From Rubrivirga sp046845755 (GTDB lineage: Bacteria; Bacteroidota; Rhodothermia; Rhodothermales; Rubricoccaceae), in contig NZ_CP177357.1 of NCBI RefSeq assembly GCF_046845755.1, positions 1,984,001 to 2,048,000 of the forward strand: a stretch of 64,000 nt of DNA. The letters are read 5' to 3'. This document shows positions 1 through 7,605 of this stretch, one piece after another. Both the position numbers and the translations under genes were made by a program. Each line of letters opens with the position of its first letter. The first letter of the stretch is position 1. The notes under the pieces were generated by a model, which worked only from the letters and a program-made list of their open reading frames with translations, did no database searches and was not told the origin of the DNA.

Positions 1-2
1 AC

Positions 3-344
3 GCACTCGGTCTCGTCGAGCGGGGGCTCGCGTCCCACCCCAGGGAACCTGCCATGCGGCGAGCGGCTGCGTACATCTACGCGAGCGCGGGACGGCGGGC
101 GGAGGCGGAGCGGATGCTGGTTGGCAGCCGTTCGGCCTACCCCCGAGCCGTTGTCGAGGCCGCCCTCGGCGACTCCGACGCCGCGTTCGGCGCACTGGAG
201 CAGGCCATCGCCGACGACGAGTACGCCCTGCATGAGTTGTCCGGCGGCCCACCTGACCCACGGTTGCGCGCGCTTTTCGACGACCCGCGGTGGCTCCCGT
301 TCGTCGCCCGCGTCCGCTCGGACGAGTGGAGGGACGGCGGGTGA
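3..344 (+). CDS. C-terminal end of a TPR-type protein (partial)
   Basis: The reading frame is open from the first bases of the window, so this is the 3' end of a larger gene. An ATG at 54 lies inside the frame and is probably not the start. The visible ~113 residues are helical and Ala/Arg-rich (A-AYIYASAGRRAEAERML, then ALGDSDAAFGALEQAI). They end in DPRLRALFDDPRWLPFVARV. That ending, a last TPR followed by 'DPRF..L..D.RF..L', is typical of TPR-bearing transcriptional regulators and Ser/Thr kinases. The effector domain lies outside the window, so the specific role cannot be given. Confidence 0.6.
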   Translation, partial: ALGLVERGLASHPREPAMRRAAAYIYASAGRRAEAERMLVGSRSAYPRAVVEAALGDSDAAFGALEQAIADDEYALHELSGGPPDPRLRALFDDPRWLPFVARVRSDEWRDGG

Positions 345-410
345 GGGGCCACCCGGGGGCCGCAGGGGGCGGCAGGGAGCCATCCGGAGAGCGGGTGGTT
401 ACACTCGGAC

Positions 411-2519
411 ATGGCCGCCCCTCCCCTCCCGCCCCCCGACGACGCGCCCTCCGACTCGGGAGGCGCGAAGAGCGAGCCGGTGCCCGTGTCGGAGATCGAC
501 GACGGCTTCTCGCCCCCCTCCGACGCCGCCGGGGGCCCCGAGCCCGCCGCGGCGTTCGAGGGCGACGCGCTGGCGGGTGGCGACGGCCTCGCGGCCGACG
601 ACGGACTCGACACCGACCCCGAAGTCGGCGACGAGCGCCCCCCCGGGCCGGCGGGCGACAACCCGACGGCGACGACGCACGCCAGCGCCGCGCCCGGCCC
701 GGTCCGGGCGAGCCCCCTTCTCCCCTCCCGGCGGACGCCGCGCGAGGAGACCGAAAAGTCGGTCGCCGCCGACCTCCGCCGGCTGGCGCGGATGCGCCGA
801 CATGCCGGCACGACAGACGTGCCGGCGCTGGACCCCGGGACCGAAGCCGCGCGCGCGGCCGGCTACGAGGTGATGGACGTCGGCGAGCCCCCCTCGCTCG
901 TCCGGCGCTACTTCACGACGCTGCGCCACGCCGTCGGGCTGGTCTACGGGACGGCGATCGCCGTGGCGCGCGACCGCGACCAGTTCGTCTGGGTCAAGGG
1001 CTTCCCGCTGATCCTGATCAAGCTGGCCGCGTTCTTCGTCACGCCGTTCGTGCGGCGCGACATCCGGGGGCTCCCCATCGAGCAGCAGCTGCGGCGGCGC
1101 CTGGAACTGCTGGGGCCGACCTACATCAAGCTCGGTCAGGTGCTGGCGCTGCGCGAGGACCTGTTGCCGCCGTCCATCACCGAGGAGCTCAAAAACCTGC
1201 TCGACCGGCTCCCGGTCATGCCGTACCCCGAGTACCTCGACCGCATCGCGAAGGGGCTCGGCCGCCCGATCGACGAGATGTTCGCCTCGATCGACCCCGA
1301 GCCGCTCGGGAGCGCGTCGATCGGCCAGATCCACGGGGCCACGACGGTCGAGGGCGACGACGTGATCTTGAAGGTCGTCAAGCCGCACATCTACGTGATC
1401 CTGAAGCGGGACGCGCGGCTGCTGGGCTTTTTCGGGTCGTTCCTGCAGATCTTCTTCGCCCGGTACCAGCCCAAGAAGGTGCTCGACGAGTTCGCCGAGT
1501 ACACGTTGCGCGAGGTCGACCTGCGGCGCGAGGCGGAGAACGCGGAGCAGATGGCGCTCAACTTTGCCGACGTCCCGGACATCCGGTTCCCCAAGATCTA
1601 CCGCCAGTACTCGTCGCGGCTGGTGCTGACGCAGGAGCGGTTTCGGGGCGTCCGCCCCGACACGGCCGCCAGCCGGGCGCTCCCGCTCGCCGCGCGCGAG
1701 CGGCTCGTCGACCTCGGCGCGCTGGCCATCATCCGGATGCTCTACCAGGACGGCTTTTTCCACGCCGACCTCCACCCGGGCAACATGTTCGTGCTCGACA
1801 CCGAGCCCGACGAGCAGGGCCGGATCCGGCCCAAGGTGGGCTTTATCGACCTCGGGATGGTCGGGTACTTCGACGGCGACCTGCGGCGGACGCTGCTGTA
1901 CTACTTCTTCTCGCTCGTGACCGGCGACGCCGAGAACGCGGCGCGGTACCTCGCGAGCGTGTCGGAGCCGGGCAAGAACGCCGACCCCCGCGGCTTCCAG
2001 CGGGCCGTCGCCGAGCTGTGCCGGCGGTTCTACCGGGCCCAGCAGTACGGCGAGGTCAACGTCGGCCAGCTCATCATGGAGTCGGTCGGGCTGGCGGGCC
2101 AGTACCGGATGTACTTCCCCGTCGAGATGGTGCTGATGACGAAGGCGCTGGTCACGTTCGAGGGCGTCGGGCAGACGCTCCTCCCCGGCTTCGACGTGGC
2201 CGAGGTGAGCCGCCAGCACGTCAACAAGTTGTTCCTGAGCCAGTTCAACCCGATCGCCCTCCTCAAGGAGAGCTTCCGGGGCGCGCCCGAGCTGGTCGAC
2301 CTCATCGTCAAGAGCCCGACGCTGCTGGCGGAGGGGATCCGGTTTATCGAGACGCGCGTGCGCCACCCCCAGGACTCGCCGCTGGCGGGCCTGCGGACGG
2401 CGCTGCTCTCGGGCGCCAGCCTGGTGGCCGGGACGCTGGCGGCGTCGACGGGCGGGCCGTGGTTTTTGTGGGGGCCCCTCTTCGTGCTCGCGGCCGGGTT
2501 CGCGATGAAGCGGCGCTAG
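411..2519 (+). CDS. ABC1/UbiB (AarF) family atypical kinase-like protein
   Basis: 702 residues from the ATG at 411. Residues ~1-150 are a low-complexity acidic/proline-rich extension. The ABC1 fold follows: KxGQ-type motif IKLGQVLALRED (~239-250), Ala/Ser-rich nucleotide loop GSASIGQIHG (~300-309), Lys321 in VILKVVKP, catalytic-loop HADLHPGNMF (~451-460) and metal-binding DLG in GFIDLGMVG (~478-486). The last ~35 residues form a membrane hairpin ending in KRR, as in UbiB/COQ8 proteins. Members support ubiquinone/isoprenoid lipid metabolism at the membrane and bind ATP. The substrate here is unknown. ATGs at 792 and 873 would remove most of the unusual N-terminus, so the start is uncertain. 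It converges on the M28 peptidase gene with 6 bp between stops. Confidence 0.88.
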   Translation: MAAPPLPPPDDAPSDSGGAKSEPVPVSEIDDGFSPPSDAAGGPEPAAAFEGDALAGGDGLAADDGLDTDPEVGDERPPGPAGDNPTATTHASAAPGPVRASPLLPSRRTPREETEKSVAADLRRLARMRRHAGTTDVPALDPGTEAARAAGYEVMDVGEPPSLVRRYFTTLRHAVGLVYGTAIAVARDRDQFVWVKGFPLILIKLAAFFVTPFVRRDIRGLPIEQQLRRRLELLGPTYIKLGQVLALREDLLPPSITEELKNLLDRLPVMPYPEYLDRIAKGLGRPIDEMFASIDPEPLGSASIGQIHGATTVEGDDVILKVVKPHIYVILKRDARLLGFFGSFLQIFFARYQPKKVLDEFAEYTLREVDLRREAENAEQMALNFADVPDIRFPKIYRQYSSRLVLTQERFRGVRPDTAASRALPLAARERLVDLGALAIIRMLYQDGFFHADLHPGNMFVLDTEPDEQGRIRPKVGFIDLGMVGYFDGDLRRTLLYYFFSLVTGDAENAARYLASVSEPGKNADPRGFQRAVAELCRRFYRAQQYGEVNVGQLIMESVGLAGQYRMYFPVEMVLMTKALVTFEGVGQTLLPGFDVAEVSRQHVNKLFLSQFNPIALLKESFRGAPELVDLIVKSPTLLAEGIRFIETRVRHPQDSPLAGLRTALLSGASLVAGTLAASTGGPWFLWGPLFVLAAGFAMKRR

Positions 2520-2525
2520 CCCGCC

Positions 2526-4076
2526 TTAGCGCGGCGCGCGGCGGGGCGGGAAGCACGGGCCGAACGTGCGGGGCTCGCCGGTGCGCGGGTCGTCGGGCAG
2601 GATCGCCAGCTCGCGCGTCAGCCGCCCGGGGTCCTCGGAGGCGCCGTAGACCAGCATCGCCGCGAGTGTCGCGTTCTGCTTGAGGTCGTCGAAGACGATC
2701 TTGTCGTAGGTGTCGAGGTTCGTGTGCCACGTGTACTGCCGGTACTCGTCGTACGGCGACTGCAGGCGGAGCACGGGGGCCTCGGCGCAGACGAACGAGG
2801 TGTGGTCGCTGCCCCGGTTGTTCTGCTCGCCCGGCACCTCGACCGTCACCTGGGCCTGGATGTCGGTCGGGACGGCGGCCATCCACTTCGGCAGGTGCGC
2901 GGCGGTATCCAAGAACCCCTGGCCCTCGATCCGCTCGAACCGCCACGTCCCGTTGTCCTGATTGAACCCGACCTGGAGCCCGGCGACGACCTCGGGGTGG
3001 TCCTCGCGGAACGCGCCCGACCCGATCAGCCCCACCTCCTCGGCGCCCCAGTGGCCGACGAGAATGGTGCGGCGGGGATTCGGGTACGTGGCCTTCAGGA
3101 TGCGCATGGCCTCGAGCATCACGAGCGTGCCGGTGCCGTTGTCGGTCGCGCCGGTCGCGGCGTGCCACGAGTCGAGGTGGGCGCTCAGAAGCACGTACTC
3201 GTCGGGCAGCTCGGTCCCGCGCATCTCGGCGATGACGTTGAACTGGGGGACCTCGCCGAGGTCCTGGGCCTCGGCGTCGACGCGGATGCGGGGGGCGTGG
3301 CCCGAGGCCGCGAGGCGCGCCAGCAGGCCGTAGTCCTCGCACGACACGTCGAGCCCGACGGCGCGCTCGTTCGCGGTGCTGAACACCTTGTTGGCGCCCC
3401 ACCCGCCCGACCACCGCGAGCCGAGCGTCCCGGCGACGCCGGCCGCTTCGAGCCGGGCGGTCCGCTCGCGGAGGCCGCCGACGGCGTCCCAGCGGCGCGA
3501 CCAGTCGGCGCGCAGGGTGTCGCGCTGGGCGCCGAGCCGCTCGACGGTCTCGGGACGCGCATTCGCCTCCAGCTCCTGCGCCGCCCGGCACGTCGGCTCG
3601 GGCGCGTCGAGCAGGACGAAGGCGCCGTCGAGCGTCGCCAGCCAGGCGTCGGCGGTCTCGGCGGTGAGGCCGGCGGGCGGCATCACGACGGGGCCCTCGA
3701 CCGGGCCGTCGGTCGCGGGGCTCCACGCCAGGATCTCGGCGACGAGCGGCTGCACGCGCGGCGCCGTCATCTCGACGTGCAAGGCGCCGGGCTGCCAGCC
3801 GGTCCACGTCCCATACGCCTCGCGTCGGGCCGGGACGCCCCACGCGGCGTACGTCTCCAGGAGCCAGTCCTGGGCGGTCGCCAGCCCGGGCGAGCCCGCC
3901 AGTCGGGGACCGATCACGTCAATGAGGTGGTGCGCGAGCGGCTCGGTCTGCGACCGCTCCATCCCCTCGGTCCACATCGCGCGGATCACGGGGTCGTCGG
4001 TGGGAAAGTGCTGGGCGCTGGCGGGGACGGCCGTGGCGACGAGGACCAGGGCAGCGAGGACGGACAGGCGAGGCAT
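2526..4076 (-). CDS. Secreted M28-family zinc metallopeptidase
   Basis: 516 residues from the ATG at 4076. That start was chosen because it begins a clean signal peptide (MPRLSVLAALVLVATAVPASAQ); the frame stays open upstream. M28 ligand motifs are visible: HLDSWHAATGATDNGTG (His and bridging Asp), GHWGAEEVGLIGS (catalytic Glu-Glu pair), RGSDHTSF, and a late TWHTNLDTYD His. The middle ~200 residues before the catalytic core fit an inserted PA-like region. Family members are di-zinc aminopeptidases or glutamate carboxypeptidases that trim peptides outside the cytoplasm. A long 21-bp tandem array begins ~94 bp upstream of the start codon, inside the probable 5' region. Confidence 0.9.
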   Translation of the reverse strand: MPRLSVLAALVLVATAVPASAQHFPTDDPVIRAMWTEGMERSQTEPLAHHLIDVIGPRLAGSPGLATAQDWLLETYAAWGVPARREAYGTWTGWQPGALHVEMTAPRVQPLVAEILAWSPATDGPVEGPVVMPPAGLTAETADAWLATLDGAFVLLDAPEPTCRAAQELEANARPETVERLGAQRDTLRADWSRRWDAVGGLRERTARLEAAGVAGTLGSRWSGGWGANKVFSTANERAVGLDVSCEDYGLLARLAASGHAPRIRVDAEAQDLGEVPQFNVIAEMRGTELPDEYVLLSAHLDSWHAATGATDNGTGTLVMLEAMRILKATYPNPRRTILVGHWGAEEVGLIGSGAFREDHPEVVAGLQVGFNQDNGTWRFERIEGQGFLDTAAHLPKWMAAVPTDIQAQVTVEVPGEQNNRGSDHTSFVCAEAPVLRLQSPYDEYRQYTWHTNLDTYDKIVFDDLKQNATLAAMLVYGASEDPGRLTRELAILPDDPRTGEPRTFGPCFPPRRAPR

Positions 4077-4169
4077 CGCGGATCGGTCGGCAGGTGAGGC
4101 CTCAAAGGTACCCGGCGGGGACGGGTGGGGCCGACTCTGCAGGCCGCGACCCGCACGCGCAACACAGCG

Positions 4170-4464
4170 CTCACGCACAGCAAAGCGGAGTCTCGGCCTC
4201 GTCAGAGCCAGGCGGCGCCACGTCCGAACGACGCTCGGCCCTGGAAAATGGCCCCTCGGACGCGTGGGACACGGTCTCGAGCCTGTAAAACAGGAGCTCG
4301 GTCCTGTAGAATGACTTCTCGGACCCGTAAGACGGTGTCTCAGACCCGTAAGACGGCCTCTCGATGCCGTATAACGGTGTCTCGGACCTGCAAGACGGGG
4401 GAGTGGACCGGTAGGATGGACGCTCCGAGCCGTCCAACGAACGCTCGGCGGCCGGTCAAACAGA
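4170..4464 (-). repeat. Degenerate 21-bp tandem array (about 14 units)
   Basis: A CTCGG-like anchor recurs at exactly 21-bp steps: 4192, 4213 (degenerate), 4234, 4255, 4276, 4297, 4318, 4339, 4360, 4381, 4402, 4423 and 4444. The plus-strand consensus is close to CTCGGACCCGTAAGACGGTG plus one T. Many units contain a hyphenated inverted repeat, CCGT-nnn-ACGG or CCTGT-nnn-ACAGG. The array lies between the M28 peptidase start and the intI 3' end, and its last unit overlaps the intI stop. Read on the minus strand it could encode heptapeptides such as SETPSYG, but no start or family supports a protein. It lacks the unique spacers of a CRISPR array. Confidence 0.8.
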
Positions 4465-5474
4465 GTGCCGGTCCCTCACTCCGGCCGAGGCTCGCGGGCG
4501 CGTCGCCAGCCGGTCGAGGGGGCTCCGCACGCCGAGCCCGTTGAGCCCGGCGACGTGGGTGTAGATCTGGGTCGTCGCCAGCCTGGCGTGGCCGAGCAAC
4601 TCCTGGACGGTCCGGATGTCGGCGCCGTCTTCGAGCAGGTGGGTCGCGAACGAGTGGCGGAGCGTGTGGCACGTGGCCCGCTTGTCAATCCCTGCTCGAC
4701 GTGCCGCTCGCTGGACCGCCTTCTGAACCGTCGATGGGGAGAGGTGGTGGCGGTGCGTCGCGCCCGTCCGGGGGTGACGGCTGAGCCGTGGGCTCGGGAA
4801 CACGAACTGCCAGCCCACTGCGGTCGCGGCCCCGGGATGCTTGCGGCCGTAGGCGCCCGGCAACGCCGCTCGCCCCTCCCCCGCTGCGAGATCCGTGCGG
4901 TGGAGCGCCCGAACGCGGCCGACCTGCGCTCGGAGCGACTCGACGGTCGCCTCGGGCATGACCGCCGGGCGGTCCCGGTCGCCCTTGCCCCGCCGAATGG
5001 TGAGCTGACGGGTCTCGAAATCGAGGTCCTTGACCCGCAGCCGGAGGGCCCCCGCAGCCGGAGCCCGGCGCCGTAGAGCAGGCGGCCGATAAGCGCGGGC
5101 ACCCCGTCCATCTCGGCGAGGAGCCCTGCGACCTCCCGCCGCGACAGCACGGACGGCAGGCGGGCCGGCTTGCGGACCCGGACGAGGCCGGCGAGGTCTC
5201 CGAGCGGGAGCCCGAGCACGGCGTCGTAGAAGAAGAGCAGTGCCGAGAGCGCCTGAGTCTGTGTGCTCGCGGCCACCTCGCGGTCGTTGGCGAGGTGATT
5301 CAGAAACGCGGTCACGTCGGGCTCGGCGAGGTCGCGAGGGTGGCGCCAACGGCCCCCTGAACGGGCGGAGTACCGGAGGTATCGCTCGACCCAACGGACG
5401 TAGGTGAGCTCCGTGCGGTAGCTCATGTGGCGAAGGCGGAGGGCGGCGCGGGTGGCATCGAGCAGATCGGACAT
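4456..5474 (-). pseudogene. intI: Integron integrase IntI, frameshifted by one missing base
   Basis: Two overlapping minus-strand frames together give one full IntI of ~339 residues. The N-terminal frame starts at 5474 (MSDLLDATRAALRLRHMSYR) and runs through FFYDAVLGLPLGDL and LLYGAGLRL. The downstream frame resumes at LRLRVKDLDFETRQL and ends at 4456. It holds RRGKGDRDR (Lys), the HTLRHSF box, LLGH and the nucleophile Tyr in TTQIYTHV. The IntI-specific extra helix region is present (RHHLSPSTVQKAVQRAARRAGI), as is the terminal GVRSPLD. The break lies in a five-C run at 5049-5053 (plus strand), where CGGGGGCC replaces an expected 9-nt stretch such as CGGGAGGCC. The cause may be a true inactivating deletion or a homopolymer sequencing error. 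All four RHRY-type residues are otherwise present. Confidence 0.9.
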
Positions 5475-5503
5475 GGTGGCGCGGGGCGAGTACGCAGTAT
5501 GTA

Positions 5504-5595
5504 CGGATCCCGCCTCTTATGCCGACTGGCGGCGTCTATATTTACCGGATCCGCCCGTTCTGCCGACTGGCCGTCGGGTGAAGTACTGGTTAGCG
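5504..5595 (+). other. attI-like primary recombination site
   Basis: This lies between the intI start codon (5474) and the first cassette. Two direct repeats are visible, each made of CGGATCC followed by TGCCGACTGGC: 5504-5510 with 5520-5530, and 5546-5552 with 5561-5571. A core site GTTAGCG follows at 5589-5595, with predicted cleavage between G5589 and T5590. attI sites of known integrons carry a similar pair of direct integrase-binding repeats upstream of the core site. A TATATTTA box at 5537-5544 could be part of a cassette promoter reading into the array, but this is only a guess. Confidence 0.7.
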
Positions 5596-5810
5596 CGCAC
5601 TCCCGCCGCTCCACCCTATCTTGGGGTTTGTGTTCTTTGACTGGCCGCAGTCTTCGCCTAATAGGCCTCTCAGCAGGTGGTTCGATTCCCCTGGTGCCTG
5701 TCGCCATCGTGGCCCTCTTTCTCGTAACACTAGTAAAGGTGGCGAGCCTTGTCGCAAAGGCAGAAATCGCGCTATTAGCTCCTTGTCACGAACCAAAAGA
5801 GGTAAACACT

Positions 5811-5972
5811 ATGGAAAAGACAAACACGAAATCAATAACACGACTCGCGTTGCTCTCACACTCAATCCTGGAATCAATCTGGGCTATGATGGCGAGCGGT
5901 TCGGCTGGTGTCCTGTTAGGCGAAGATCGTCGCTGGTCCATATCCCCTACGTCTTTCGCCGGTGCGCGCTAA
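5811..5972 (+). CDS. Cassette 1 small protein, 53 aa, unknown function
   Basis: An AAAAGAGG ribosome-binding site sits about 8 bases before the ATG at 5811, one of the clearest in the window. The 53-residue product begins MEKTNTKSITRLALLSHSIL. It has a moderately hydrophobic middle (ESIWAMMASGSAGVLLG) but no recognised domain. Its stop TAA lies within the R'' box of the cassette's own attC (CGCTAAC), a common cassette layout. The A/T-rich codon choice contrasts strongly with chromosomal genes nearby. About 220 bp of cassette DNA precede it without another supported gene. A longer overlapping frame exists in this region but spans the attC and is rejected. Confidence 0.55.
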   Translation: MEKTNTKSITRLALLSHSILESIWAMMASGSAGVLLGEDRRWSISPTSFAGAR

Positions 5973-6095
5973 CCCACCGCTGCAGGCCGACAGCACGCGC
6001 GGGCGTCATTGCTTCGTCCCAACGCTGCTGTTTTCGTTGCCTCGTCCCACCGGCCAGTCGTCAGCGTGCTGCGGCTGAGCGGTCACCTGTTCTGC
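5967..6095 (+). repeat. attC1 recombination site (end of cassette 1)
   Basis: R'' is CGCTAAC at 5967-5973 and R' is GTTCTGC at 6089-6095 (129 bp). The inner arms CCGCTGCAGGCCGAC and GCGGCTGAGCGG pair as L''/L'. R'' does not match the present R' but is an exact complement of GTTAGCG at 5589-5595, the leading edge of this same cassette. That is expected when R' is shared with the next cassette. Confidence 0.85.
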
Positions 6096-6112
6096 CGCGC
6101 TCGTGCCATCCG

Positions 6113-6379
6113 ATGACCGACGACGACTGGCGGCTTACTGGACAAGAGGCGTATCTCACCGGCGTCGCGCTCTGCTGGCGGGAGTACCGGCGCTACAGCG
6201 AGACGTGGGATCACGACCACTGCGAGTTCTGCTGGTCCAAGTTTGCAGAGCCCTCCGTCAACCCCGAGGCGCTCCATGCCGGGTACGCGACGCTCGATGA
6301 GTATCGGTGGGTTTGCAATCAGTGCTTTGGAGACTTCCGCCAGCGCTTCGGGTGGACCATCGCAGAGTGCGGTACCTGA
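6113..6379 (+). CDS. Cassette 2 CxxC-containing protein, 88 aa, unknown function
   Basis: The ATG at 6113 gives MTDDDWRLTGQEAYLTGVAL and so on, 88 residues. It lies just inside cassette 2 and ends 22 bp before attC2. Two Cys pairs, CEFCW (~37-41) and CNQCF (~68-72), suggest one zinc-binding knuckle. The segment between them is rich in aromatic and acidic residues (WDHDHCEFCWSKF, YRWVCNQCFGDF). I recall similar small proteins with DDWR...CEFC and WICxxCFxDF motifs scattered through bacteria, without an assigned role. The frame is open far upstream across attC1, but that part is not protein-like. Confidence 0.75.
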   Translation: MTDDDWRLTGQEAYLTGVALCWREYRRYSETWDHDHCEFCWSKFAEPSVNPEALHAGYATLDEYRWVCNQCFGDFRQRFGWTIAECGT

Positions 6380-6401
6380 AGGCGCCTTGTGTGTCCGCGC
6401 C

Positions 6402-6531
6402 GCAGAACCAGCCGCAGCAGGCGGACCGAGGGCGCCAGCGTTCTCGCGCTGTCCCGGCATCACCGCTTCCAGCGCTCCGGCCTACCTTCGGCGGTGTCTG
6501 CCCTCGGCCGCTGAGCGGCCCCCTGTTCTGC
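6402..6531 (+). repeat. attC2 recombination site (end of cassette 2)
   Basis: R'' is GCAGAAC at 6402-6408 and R' is GTTCTGC at 6525-6531 (130 bp); they are exact complements. The inner arms are GCCGCAGCAGGCGGAC and CGGCCGCTGAGCGGC. The cassette begins TTCTGC at 6090, which also matches this R''. A variable central region of about 70 nt separates the arms. Confidence 0.9.
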
Positions 6532-6552
6532 CGCCCTTACAGGCACACCTCG

Positions 6553-6969
6553 GTGAGGCTACTCACTCTCTTCCCTCTCCTCGCGCTCGCGGCGTGCTCC
6601 CCCGAGACATGTCGGGTGGAGTCCGCGTGGTACATCACGGTGGTCGGAGAGGACCGCGACGTCTCCAGTCTGCGCCAGTTGGCAGGGCCGTACGCGGGTC
6701 GTGCCCCCACCGGTCAACCCGACCCCTGTGTTCTGCCCTTCTGCAACGTAGTCGGCGACTCGCTCTACTACATCCAGAGGGTGACGTCCTTCGAGGACCT
6801 CCTCTACGATGACCTCAGTGATCCTGAGGGTGGGGCCGAGTCGTTGCTAGAATGCGACGTCGTCGTGACCCGGGACTGCGTCTACGACGTGGGTCGGCTC
6901 CCGAACCGTCTCGAAGCAGTCGACACATGCGGCCCCGACTACAACGCCTCGGAGTACGTCAGCGGATGA
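6553..6969 (+). CDS. Cassette 3 lipoprotein, 138 aa, unknown function
   Basis: A GTG at 6553, 27 bp into the cassette, starts MRLLTLFPLLALAACSPE, a short lipoprotein signal peptide with lipobox LAAC. The mature protein is acidic and Cys-containing (SPETCRVESAW, DPCVLPFCNVVGD, ECDVVVTRDCVYDVG), which suggests periplasmic or surface disulfides. No family was recognised. The stop is 29 bp before attC3. A frame upstream of GTG stays open through attC2 but shows no coding character. A lipoprotein signal fits the high proportion of secreted products seen in sedentary integron cassettes. Confidence 0.7.
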   Translation: MRLLTLFPLLALAACSPETCRVESAWYITVVGEDRDVSSLRQLAGPYAGRAPTGQPDPCVLPFCNVVGDSLYYIQRVTSFEDLLYDDLSDPEGGAESLLECDVVVTRDCVYDVGRLPNRLEAVDTCGPDYNASEYVSG

Positions 6970-6997
6970 GCCTGCCTTGCCGACTCTCGCACGGGCC

Positions 6998-7126
6998 GCA
7001 GAACCCGCCTCTGCAGGCCGACACGCGGCGTCAGCGCTCTGGGCTCATCCCTGCGCTGGCGTATTCTCTCGCTCGTTCACGCCTCGTGCTGTTCGCCGCG
7101 TGCGGCTGAGCGGCCTCCTGTTCTAC
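6998..7126 (+). repeat. attC3 recombination site (end of cassette 3)
   Basis: R'' is GCAGAAC at 6998-7004 and R' is GTTCTAC at 7120-7126 (129 bp). The inner arms are CCTCTGCAGGCCGAC and GCGGCTGAGCGG. R'' matches the cassette's leading TTCTGC (6526). The R' tail TTCTAC belongs to cassette 4. Confidence 0.9.
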
Positions 7127-7150
7127 GGCCCCTGAACGATCCTCAGACCG

Positions 7151-7291
7151 ATGCTCCGTTCTCTCGCTATCGGCTTCGGGGTTCTTGTAGCGCCGGACCA
7201 GATCTGGGCGTTCTGGACGACGGAGCGCGCTCTGAGCGGTGGAGAGACCGATCCGATAGGGACAGGAGATCAGGAAGGACTTCCTTCTTGA
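7151..7291 (+). CDS. Possible 46-aa ORF at the start of cassette 4
   Basis: An ATG at 7151, 30 bp after the cassette junction, opens MLRSLAIGFGVLVAPDQIWAF and ends after 46 residues at 7291. The N-terminal ~20 residues are hydrophobic and could be a single membrane segment or signal. No family was recognised and there is no clear ribosome-binding site. Its position and direction fit a cassette gene. It could equally be the remnant of a longer gene disrupted when the large insert at ~7380-8460 arrived. Confidence 0.3.
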   Translation: MLRSLAIGFGVLVAPDQIWAFWTTERALSGGETDPIGTGDQEGLPS

Positions 7292-7402
7292 CTAGGACAG
7301 CGACCCGGTCTCACGTCCACGAATCGCCCTTCCCGGAGGCCACGAGCGCCCACCCTTCTTGACAAGAGCACCGGCGGGCGGTTAGCGCCCAAACCTGTTC
7401 CA

Positions 7403-7597
7403 GTGCTACGCATTCCTCGGGTCGTCTACGGGGCCGGGTTCTCGCTGGTGGTCGACGAGGGGCTGAGCCCGCTGCTCGAGTTCTCGCCCGGGCCGCTCGC
7501 GTTCCCGTGGCAGACGCACGCCCGGGGGTTCATCGGGCACCTCGTGTACGGCGGCGTCATAGAGGCGGCCATGCGGGTCCAGGGCCGGGCAGGGTGA
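7403..7597 (+). pseudogene. C-terminal fragment of a DUF1440-like membrane protein
   Basis: About 64 residues (GTG at 7403): VVYGAGFSLVVDEGLSPLLE, then PLAFPWQTHARGFIGHLVYG and GVIEAAMR. The pattern 'YG..F.L..DE.L.P.L....P..FPW.TH.RG..GHLVYG' resembles the C-terminal half of DUF1440/YagU-like integral membrane proteins, which are normally ~150 residues or more. The N-terminal half is missing. The GC-rich codon use matches the chromosome, not the cassettes. It ends 8 bp before the 3' end of the hydrolase gene that faces it. The most likely reading is a truncated chromosomal gene carried into cassette 4. Confidence 0.4.
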
Positions 7598-7605
7598 GGG
7601 GGGCG

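Noticed and set aside
4171..4437. Minus-strand 88-codon ORF of heptapeptide repeats over the 21-bp array
   Set aside because: The ORF follows from a 21-bp period (a multiple of 3). There is no start signal, signal peptide or known family, and base changes do not favour third positions.
4170..4464. CRISPR array
   Set aside because: Repeats are contiguous 21-bp units without unique spacers, the units are degenerate, and no cas genes are near.
5621..6379. A single 252-codon protein spanning cassettes 1 and 2
   Set aside because: The frame crosses attC1 and the cassette junction. Only its last 88 codons look like protein, and they have their own ATG at 6113.
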